A DNA stretch of 48,049 nt from an uncultured Ignavibacteriota bacterium. Lineage in GTDB: Bacteria > Bacteroidota > Ignavibacteria > UBA10030 > UBA8401. The notes below the pieces were generated by a model. That model saw only the letters and a program-made list of their open reading frames with translations. It had not been told where the DNA came from and searched no databases. Below, in pieces: positions 28,286 through 34,763 of this stretch. Made by a program: the position numbers and the translations under genes. The DNA lies in assembly GCA_903884005.1 (NCBI GenBank), contig CAISDA010000029.1, positions 1 to 48,049 on the forward strand, read 5' to 3'. Every line of letters begins with the position of its first letter. Positions within the stretch are counted from its first letter, which is position 1.

Positions 28286-30182
28286 TGAAACGAGCACTGG
28301 GACTTCTTGTGGTGATGGCATTCTTGGCGCTGCCGATGCAGGGGCAGAGGAAAGACCTGACCGGATTATCATTTTGCATCGACCCTGGGCATGGCGGGCA
28401 CAGTTCGAACGACCGGCCTCCCGTGTATTCCGATATTCCCTTTTGGGAATCGGACGGCAACTATGCCAAGGCGCTGCTGCTTGAATCGCTGCTGAAAGCG
28501 CGCGGGGCGAATGTCATTCTCACCCGGTATACGAATGACTATATCAATGATGGCAGCGGTGGAGATAACGAGCCGAGTCTCAGTGCGCGCTCGACGGTCG
28601 CAAACCAGAACAATGTGAATTGGTTTCACTCCATACACAGTAATGCCTACAACAAAGCGTCGAATTATACGCTCATTCTTCTCAAAGAAAACACATCGAC
28701 GCGAAAGCCCCAGTTTCCCGAAGCGCTCGTGATGTCTGACCGTTTATGGAAGCAGATACAGGCGCACAACAGAACATCGTCATCGTACAATGTTAGTTTG
28801 GATTATACCTTTTACGGCGGCACGAACGGCGGATTTAACCTTGGTGTGCTAAACGGGTCGAATATGCCCGCGGAGCTTTCCGAGGGATCCTTTCATGATT
28901 ATGAGTCGGAGGCTCGCCGCCTCATGAATAATGATTACCGGAAAAACGAAGCGTACGCGATCTATACGGCGTTCCAGGAATATTTTGGCGTTGCGTACGA
29001 CACTCTCGGCGTCATCTGCGGAACGCAGACCGATCCCGCAACGGGAAAGGGCGTGAACAATGCCGTGGTTCGTTTGATGCCGCTCAACAAAGTGTATAAC
29101 GGAGATGCATACGCCAACGGCTATTTCTTTTTCGACAATGTGCCTGCGGGAAAGTACACGATACGCTATGAAACGCCGGGATATGCGACAACCGAGGCGG
29201 CGGTGACGGTCATGAGCAACACGCCGGTGGTTGGCGGTGCGACACCGGCGGCCGATGCACAGGGAGTGCAACGGCTGTCGCCGTTTACCATTTCGTTCCT
29301 GCGATCGATGGACACGGCATATGTGCGTTCCACACTTACGATCACACCCGCGATCGCCGGGACGATCTCGTGGTCGGCGAACAACACCGTGCTCACGTAT
29401 ACACCAAGGGTGCCGATGCCGTTCAAGACGCAGTTCACGATCGGGTTGAGCCTTGCAGCCAAGACGCCGCCCGCGCTTGTCTTCGTGGACAATGGAATCG
29501 TTTCGACCTCGGCGCTCAGCTCGGGATACACGTTTTCGTTCACGACGGAAAATCTTCCGCCGAATATCACGCTCACACAGCCCAAGGCGAATGATACCGC
29601 GTTCGTCGTCACCAAACAGATCGCCTTGAGATTCTCCGACCTCATGGACACGGCGATAACACGGAAGGCGTTTTCGATCACGCCGGCGGTCGATGGCGTG
29701 TTCTCGTGGACGAACAGCGGACAAAATATATTCTTCACGCCGTCGAAGCCGCTGCCGTATTCGACAACCTTTCGTGTGACGATAGACAGCACCGCAAAAT
29801 CGATGTATGGCGGGAGGCTCGACCAGAATCAAGACACCATCTCGAACGACACGTATACATTGTCATTTCGGACACAAGACAATGTGACAGGCGCGGAAGC
29901 CATTACCGATCTCCTGCCGAAGGAATTCGCATTGGCGCAGAACTATCCGAACCCGTTCAACCCGTCGACGACGATCGAAGTACGCGTGCCGGAGACGCAG
30001 CATGTCGCGGTAACAGTGTACGATGTGCTGGGAAAAAAACGGCGGTGCTGGTGAACGAGCGGCTTGCGCCGGGCGTGTACACGTTTGCCTTCAATGCGTC
30101 GTCGTTGACGAGCGGAGTGTATTTTTACAGGATGCAGGCGGGAAATTTTATACAGACGAAGCGGTTCATACTCCAGAAATGA
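28285..30182 (+). CDS. N-acetylmuramoyl-L-alanine amidase (Amidase_3) with T9SS sorting domain split by a -1 frameshift
   Basis: From the ATG at 28285 the zero frame encodes a signal peptide and an Amidase_3 domain (about 25-235). Zinc ligands are His36 (DPGHGGH), Glu55 (WESDGN) and His118 (SIHSNA), with catalytic Glu200 (LSEGSF). A carboxypeptidase-regulatory-like domain, two SbsA-type Ig domains and the first half of the sorting domain ([21 protein letters not shown]) follow. The zero frame then stops at 30052-30054 after RRCW. The -1 frame from the A7 run (30033-30039) continues the domain as TAVLVNERLAPGVYTF and GVYFYRMQ to TAA at 30182, giving about 632 residues. Paralogues in this window read straight through. 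Programmed slippage, a phase-variable indel or a sequencing error are all possible. Confidence 0.85.
30033..30039 (+). other. A7 slippery heptamer at the frameshift in the Amidase_3 gene
   Basis: In the zero frame the codons are GGA AAA AAA CGG, so the run is exactly an X-XXY-YYZ heptamer (A AAA AAA). A -1 slip re-reads one A and enters the frame that completes the sorting domain. A short CGGCG/CGCCG pairing (30040-30044 with 30067-30071) follows immediately and could be a weak stimulator. Confidence 0.6.
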
Positions 30183-30194
30183 GTTAACCACGGA

Positions 30195-30232
30195 GCACCG
30201 TTTCGCGGTGCGGGCGAGATAACATCTCGCCC
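30195..30232. repeat. Two-stem REP-like element, copy C
   Basis: Stem 1 is GCACCG-TTTCG-CGGTGC (30195-30211). Stem 2 is GGGCGAGAT-AAC-ATCTCGCCC (30212-30232). It lies 12 bases after the amidase stop and is the most regular copy. Confidence 0.75.
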
Positions 30233-30266
30233 GCTTAATGACATCATTGGTAGACTCTGCAAAACC

Positions 30267-30405
30267 TGTCATTCTGAAGGAGCCTGAGCGGCTGAAGAAT
30301 ATCGACGGCTGCTAACATGATGCAAGATTCTTCGCGTGCGCTCAGAATGACAGAGTACGTATTTCATAGGGAGGAAGATTCCTGACTTTGTCAAGATGAG
30401 AACAT
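30267..30405. repeat. Full copy of the TGTCATTCTGA hairpin family
   Basis: The arms TGTCATTCTGA (30267-30277) and TCAGAATGACA (30342-30352) are perfect complements. The inner GAAGAAT (30294-30300) pairs with ATTCTTC (30327-30333). The right tail, including GACTTTGTCAAGATGAGAAC, is shared with 18668-18760. It fills most of the gap between the amidase gene and the convergent phospholipase gene. Confidence 0.65.
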
Positions 30406-30433
30406 ACAAAATAGGACGAGTCGCTTAAGAGAT

Positions 30434-30462
30434 CGCCGTGTGCAGTCAAACTGCGCACGGCG
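30434..30462 (-). terminator. Probable transcript end of the phospholipase gene
   Basis: CGCCGTGTGCAG (30434-30445) pairs with CTGCGCACGGCG (30451-30462), with one G-T pair across a TCAAA loop. It lies 8 bases beyond the minus-strand stop. The T tract is weak. Confidence 0.5.
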
Positions 30463-30470
30463 GTTGTATT

Positions 30471-33002
30471 TTAAAGCGGATAGCCGAGGGAAAAATACAT
30501 CAGTACCGGTCCCCACGCGAAAGGTGTTTTCGGAACATCCTGTTGAATGATGAAGGAACGGCCGATGGCGAGCGTCACCGGGCCCAGGGGAGAATCGATC
30601 GAGAGGCTGCCCCCGATGCCGTGCTGCATGTCCACGATCCGTATATTTTGAGGTTCGGGCCATGCCGCACCGATGTCGTACCGGATGGAGGCATAGGTGT
30701 CCCAAATAATTTTAAACGGCAGGGCCAGCCGGTATTCCAGATTGGCAAGGAAGATCTGGCGGCCAAAACGGTCATCTTCACGGGCGCCGTAGAGCATCGA
30801 TTCGCCTCCGAGAGAAAATTGTTTCGACAGCGGCATGGTCTTGTCCGCATAGCCGAAGACGATGTGCGGGTGAAATGTATGACGGGAATAGTACGTGCTG
30901 TACCATTCGTAGGAGAAATACATCTTCGAGTAGCCGGGAGTGCCCGATTCGAGCGTCGTCGCGGTTTCCCACGAAATATCGGTGAGCGAACCCGACCGGG
31001 GGAACGGAGACTGGTCCAGGGCATCGATCGTGGAACTGAGCTTGATAGTTTGCAGTCCATAGTCTTCAACCTGGGGCGTCACGCCGGTGAGGCCGTGCAG
31101 TTCGATCTCCTCGAGTTTATACTCGAGCGAAACGACGCCGAGCCGCTCCACTTGCCGGCCGATGGAGACGGCACCGCCGTACGTCAGCGTCCGGTACTCT
31201 CCGATCTGGAGACGTCTGAATTGGTGCGGCGATGAGATCGTCGAATCGTCCCCAAAAAAATATGTATCCTTCAGTGAATGGCCGCCGGAAAGTTTAAAAT
31301 TAAAATATGAGTTAAAGATGCGGGTGGTCTTTACTTCGGCGTCGTACGTCCGGTTGCGCAGACCGCCGGCGAACGAAATGCCGGCTTCTGTTGCGGTGCC
31401 GTAGACGTTCTCATCCCTCACGCTGATAATCGGCTGTCCATTTCTCTCATTATCCACCCTGATGCCGAGTCGCAAGAGTTCGGCGTGCCGTTCGGTGACC
31501 TGCACAACGACGACAGTCCGGTTATTGTCGTACCGGAAATCGATGAATGCCTGTTCGAAGAGATTGGTTGCAAGCAGATTCGCAATGGCACGCTGTGCGC
31601 CGGCGTATGTGAAGATATCGCCTTCGGTGAACGGCAGTTCGCGCCAGATCACCCAATCGCGCGAGCGTTCGTTCCCTTCGATATCGATGCGGCTGATGAT
31701 GCCTTCGTCGATATCGAAGAAGGCCGTTCCCGAGGTATCGTCAATATGCGCAGAACGCACGCGAGCCAGCGAATAGCCGGCGGCGCGGTAGCGCGTGAGT
31801 ATGGAGTCCGAGGCTGAGTGGAGAAGCTGACCGGAAATAGGGGCGGGCAGAAGCAGCCCTACCGCTTTTGTCACTTCGGCCGGATCGAACATCGTCACTC
31901 CGGTGATAGTGACTGATCTCAGGAGCAATGAGGAGGCGGTCGGATCGGTGTCGATGAATCCAAGGCGTTGTGTGGCGGCGGCAATGCTGTCGCGCAATTG
32001 GGGGAGTATGGCTGCCACGCCCGCCTCGCCTTGTGCAAGGAGCGAGTCGAAGTGCGAGAAGTCGCTTGGAAGACGGGTGCCGAGGGCCGGATTGATGACG
32101 ATGGTAGCATCGTCGAGCGCCTTCTTATTGGCCGATTGCGCCATGATGCCGATGATCTGGTCGGCGACTTCCCACGGCATATTCAATTGTCCGGCGGTGC
32201 GCAGAAGACTGGTCACATCCACGGCAATGATGATATCGGCGCCGAGTGAACAGGCCACATCGACCGGGATGTTGGATGTCAATCCTCCGTCGACGAGCTG
32301 CATGGAATCTTTTTTCACTGCACTGTAGAGCAGGGGGACGCCGACGCTTGCCCGCATGGCCTCAGAGAGATTGCCTGAGCTGATGACGACGCGTTTGCCT
32401 GAGATCATGTCCGTGGCCACTGCGCGGAAGGGCACCTTAAAATCATCGAACGTGCTGCGCGGATGGTAGAGGCTTTGCAGCATCAACTGGTTGAGAAAAC
32501 GCGACAGGTTTTGTCCGGTCGAAATCGACGACGGGATCACCGGCGAGAGTCCGTTGAAGCGGATAACGAGCTGGTTGCGGTCGGCGGTCTGTTTTTGTTC
32601 GAGGAACAAACTGCGGCGATCGAACTCATCGGACAAGGAAAGGATGGATTTCCAGTCCGTTGTATCGATCAATTCGGTCAGTTGCTGCGCGCTATAACCC
32701 GATGCGTAGAGACCGCCGATGATGGCGCCCATGCTGGAGCCGACAATATAGTCGATGGGAATATGGGAGCGCTCGAGTGCCTTCAGCACTCCCACATGCG
32801 CCAGGCCGCGTGATCCGCCGCCGCTTAAGACAAGCGCGATGGTGGGGCGCGCCAGCGCGCGCTTTGCCGGGCGCAGGCCCGTATCGGCCGATGACCGATG
32901 GGACACTAGGCACAACAGCAGTACGAGCGTCAGCAGCGCCAGGCATCGGCGCGTGAAAAGGGCAGTGATGAAAATTGTACGTGGTCTGTGTCTGAGATTC
33001 AT
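30471..33002 (-). CDS. Patatin-like phospholipase with POTRA and BamA-type barrel (PlpD-like, type Vd)
   Basis: The 843-residue protein has a signal sequence and then a patatin domain (about 53-330). This shows the oxyanion motif GGGSRG (61-66), nucleophile Ser90 in GSSMG and Asp238 in DGG. POTRA-like repeats (about 352-500) lead to a 16-strand-type surface-antigen/BamA barrel at the C-terminus. This order is that of PlpD-family type Vd autotransporters and of outer-membrane patatins common in Bacteroidota. It should hydrolyse phospholipid acyl chains while anchored in the outer membrane. It is transcribed towards the amidase cluster and stands alone. The final residue is Leu rather than the usual aromatic residue. 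Confidence 0.9.
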   Translation of the reverse strand: MNLRHRPRTIFITALFTRRCLALLTLVLLLCLVSHRSSADTGLRPAKRALARPTIALVLSGGGSRGLAHVGVLKALERSHIPIDYIVGSSMGAIIGGLYASGYSAQQLTELIDTTDWKSILSLSDEFDRRSLFLEQKQTADRNQLVIRFNGLSPVIPSSISTGQNLSRFLNQLMLQSLYHPRSTFDDFKVPFRAVATDMISGKRVVISSGNLSEAMRASVGVPLLYSAVKKDSMQLVDGGLTSNIPVDVACSLGADIIIAVDVTSLLRTAGQLNMPWEVADQIIGIMAQSANKKALDDATIVINPALGTRLPSDFSHFDSLLAQGEAGVAAILPQLRDSIAAATQRLGFIDTDPTASSLLLRSVTITGVTMFDPAEVTKAVGLLLPAPISGQLLHSASDSILTRYRAAGYSLARVRSAHIDDTSGTAFFDIDEGIISRIDIEGNERSRDWVIWRELPFTEGDIFTYAGAQRAIANLLATNLFEQAFIDFRYDNNRTVVVVQVTERHAELLRLGIRVDNERNGQPIISVRDENVYGTATEAGISFAGGLRNRTYDAEVKTTRIFNSYFNFKLSGGHSLKDTYFFGDDSTISSPHQFRRLQIGEYRTLTYGGAVSIGRQVERLGVVSLEYKLEEIELHGLTGVTPQVEDYGLQTIKLSSTIDALDQSPFPRSGSLTDISWETATTLESGTPGYSKMYFSYEWYSTYYSRHTFHPHIVFGYADKTMPLSKQFSLGGESMLYGAREDDRFGRQIFLANLEYRLALPFKIIWDTYASIRYDIGAAWPEPQNIRIVDMQHGIGGSLSIDSPLGPVTLAIGRSFIIQQDVPKTPFAWGPVLMYFSLGYPL

Positions 33003-33155
33003 AGTATCAATGGCGGCGCGAACGCTGCATAGGCAAGGGAAATCGTCATTCTCTGTACAAAGGATCGGTCACGAATGAAGATACGAGAAAGTTCCGAAAG
33101 AAAAAACAGGACACGCAGTGGGACACAACGCTCCCGAGGGGCGACGAAAAAATTG

Positions 33156-33184
33156 TTGTGGAATATTAAAAAGAGTCGTATATT
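33156..33184 (+). promoter_or_regulatory. Promoter of the cold-shock gene
   Basis: TTGTGG (33156-33161) and TATATT (33179-33184) are 17 bp apart. The predicted start near 33191 gives a leader of about 170 bases, the usual length for cspA-type genes. The 33003-33155 stretch between this promoter and the divergent phospholipase gene shows nothing else I can name. Confidence 0.6.
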
Positions 33185-33190
33185 AAAACC

Positions 33191-33361
33191 GTAATTAACA
33201 GGTACAATGTTGTTGGAGTTGTCACTCCGAGGATTTTTCAAAAACTGCTGTAAGGGGTACCTTCCTGCGTTAGAAAAATCAGAAGTGAGATACAATACGT
33301 TGTACATCCGTCCTTGGAAGGGGCGGAGTTTTGAAAAATCTCTTCAGAAAGGATCTTTTCC
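33191..33361 (+). promoter_or_regulatory. Structured 5' leader of the cold-shock gene
   Basis: GATTTTTCAAAA (33232-33243) is a perfect complement of TTTTGAAAAATC (33329-33340), 85 bases apart. The pairing would close a large leader domain just before the AAAGGA ribosome-binding site (33348-33353). In cspA mRNAs such long-range pairing changes with temperature and controls translation; here this is inferred from sequence only. Confidence 0.5.
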
Positions 33362-33568
33362 ATGGAAACCGGAAAAGTTAAGTGGTTCAACACGGCAAAA
33401 GGTTTTGGTTTCATCTCTCGCGAAACAGGAGAAGATGTGTTCGTGCACTATAAATCCATCGCGGGGGATGGGTTCAAGAATTTAGCTGAAGGTGAATCGG
33501 TTCAATTCGAAGTGGAAAAAGGACCGAAGGGTTTGCAGGCAGCGAACGTTTCAAAGGTGAGTGCGTAA
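33362..33568 (+). CDS. Cold-shock domain protein
   Basis: The 68-residue protein is a single cold-shock domain: [15 protein letters not shown] with RNP1 (KGFGFI) and DVFVHY with RNP2, ending [10 protein letters not shown]. Such proteins bind single-stranded RNA and DNA and melt RNA structure. The length is normal for CspA-type proteins. AAAGGA lies 8 bases before the ATG. It has its own promoter, a long leader and a strong terminator, so it is monocistronic. Confidence 0.95.
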   Translation: METGKVKWFNTAKGFGFISRETGEDVFVHYKSIAGDGFKNLAEGESVQFEVEKGPKGLQAANVSKVSA

Positions 33569-33575
33569 TAAATAC

Positions 33576-33606
33576 AACGTCCCGACCAACACTCGGGACG
33601 TTTTCA
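33576..33606 (+). terminator. Terminator after the cold-shock gene
   Basis: AACGTCCCGA (33576-33585) pairs with TCGGGACGTT (33593-33602), followed by TTTCATTTT. It lies between two convergent genes and, with AAAATGAAAA on the other side, may work in both directions. Confidence 0.85.
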
Positions 33607-33608
33607 TT

Positions 33609-33848
33609 TTACACCTCTTCCTCGTCATCCGGCGACACAGACGGCAGACGCTCGGAATTGGAATCGTCGGCGATAAACATCCTCGCACACATATCCCCCT
33701 TATAGCGCCCTTCACGCTTACAACCTTCCATGTGTTTCTTCACCGATTCAACATCCGATGCGCTTTCATTGAAGCAAAAATCATCCAATTTGTCGCCGCA
33801 CTCGGTACAGAACACTACTTTTTGCTCTTCATCACCGTCTTTTTTCAT
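33609..33848 (-). CDS. Small Cys-rich, probably zinc-binding protein
   Basis: The 79-residue protein has FCTECGDKL, a CxxC knuckle, followed by FCF, HMEGC and GDMC further on, and a strongly acidic C-terminus (DDEEEV). The Cys/His spacing suggests one zinc ribbon. There is no signal peptide, so it is cytoplasmic. No clear ribosome-binding site is seen. It ends just before the shared terminator. I do not recognise the family. The opposite strand is also open over this stretch, but it shows no motif and no start signal. Confidence 0.55.
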   Translation of the reverse strand: MKKDGDEEQKVVFCTECGDKLDDFCFNESASDVESVKKHMEGCKREGRYKGDMCARMFIADDSNSERLPSVSPDDEEEV

Positions 33849-33917
33849 TGCACAATGGTTTGGTGGGAAATAGACTCTCTATTCACAAACCGTTGCGTCG
33901 GGTAATTCGTTCCATCC

Positions 33918-34544
33918 TCACGGCACTTTCATGTCCCACGGAACACGCTTGTAGATGCAATAGTAATTACCGACAGCTAACGGGGCTGTAAACTCATTTG
34001 ATTTTATGTTCATGAGCGCATTATGAACGACATCCGGGAACCGGTGGATGTCGACTTCCCCGAGACGTCCGCCATGCGGTCGGGAGGGGGCAATTGAACA
34101 TGCTGATGCGAGTGTTTCGAAATCGCTGCCTGAGCGGAGCAGCGTGTATACGGAATCGGCGATCTGTCGTGTCGGACACATGATCTCTTCGACGGTCATC
34201 ATGACAGGTTCTTCACATCTCACGCAGGCATGCAGATCGACCCATAGTTTCACCGGTGTTCCGTTATACATGCCCGGTGAAAATCTCCAGTGCCGGATCC
34301 TTTGCACTGCGATCGAGTCCCACTCGGGGTCCCCGCTCCAGTGATCGAAAAAAACATGGAGTACTGTTCCATCCGCCCCGACCTGCAGCTTCATATGAAA
34401 ATCTTGACGGTATATGACAAGATTTGGCGGCAGAGCGGGAAACGGTTCCTGGTCGATCAGCTTAGGCGCGATGTACGATTCGGTCGGCTGTGAAGCGATA
34501 CATCCGGATAAGGCCAGTCCCAACAACAAGAGTAGCTGTTTCAT
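33918..34544 (-). CDS. Lipoprotein fusing a TonB C-terminal-like domain to a parvulin-like domain
   Basis: The 208-residue protein starts at the ATG at 34544, fixed by a strong GGAGGTG six bases upstream; an upstream in-frame ATG lacks this. A lipoprotein signal ends in LSGC (Cys15). Residues about 45-105 match the TonB C-terminal domain pattern (VGADGTVLHV, HWRFSP, NGTPVKLWV). Residues about 114-200 match a PpiC/parvulin domain (ADSVYTLLRSGSDFETLA, GGRLGEVD). The two domains are normally on separate proteins. The short TonB-like domain lacks the transmembrane anchor and proline linker of a true energy transducer. The role is unknown; an envelope chaperone is one guess. Confidence 0.75.
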   Translation of the reverse strand: MKQLLLLLGLALSGCIASQPTESYIAPKLIDQEPFPALPPNLVIYRQDFHMKLQVGADGTVLHVFFDHWSGDPEWDSIAVQRIRHWRFSPGMYNGTPVKLWVDLHACVRCEEPVMMTVEEIMCPTRQIADSVYTLLRSGSDFETLASACSIAPSRPHGGRLGEVDIHRFPDVVHNALMNIKSNEFTAPLAVGNYYCIYKRVPWDMKVP

Positions 34545-34601
34545 AGCACACCTCCGGTGTCCATGGAAATAAAATGCCAACAATTTTCTTTAAAATCAAG
34601 C

Positions 34602-34625
34602 GCCATGGACGGTGCCATGGACGGT
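34602..34625. repeat. Two tandem copies of a 12-bp unit
   Basis: GCCATGGACGGT occurs twice in a row, and CCATGGA also occurs at 34561-34567. The repeat lies between two divergent genes. It might be a regulator site or simple slippage; nothing else supports either. Confidence 0.5.
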
Positions 34626-34698
34626 GCAGCAGGATGCCGCTGCGGGTCCGTGTTCAATCCGGGAGCCTCGGAAGAACGAATTATATCGGGAAAGGATA

Positions 34699-34727
34699 TT
34701 GATTGTCAATCGCAAACAATTTACATT
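34699..34727 (+). promoter_or_regulatory. Candidate promoter of the glycosidase-sensor operon
   Basis: TTGATT (34699-34704) and TACATT (34722-34727) are 17 bp apart, the same -10 sequence as the toxin-antitoxin promoter. The start would fall about 30 bases before the ATG at 34764. No sigma-54-type site was found in this gap. Confidence 0.45.
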
Positions 34728-34763
34728 TAATGATATTTGCTATCAATAACCGTTCCTTCAAAA

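Noticed and set aside
30438-31235. Plus-strand frame of 265 codons in the phospholipase gene
   Set aside because: It lies within the barrel-coding part of a well-supported minus-strand gene and has no recognisable features.
33561-33905. Plus-strand frame of 114 codons after the cold-shock gene
   Set aside because: It starts inside the cold-shock gene's end and runs through the terminator. The opposite strand gives a more sensible Cys-rich protein.
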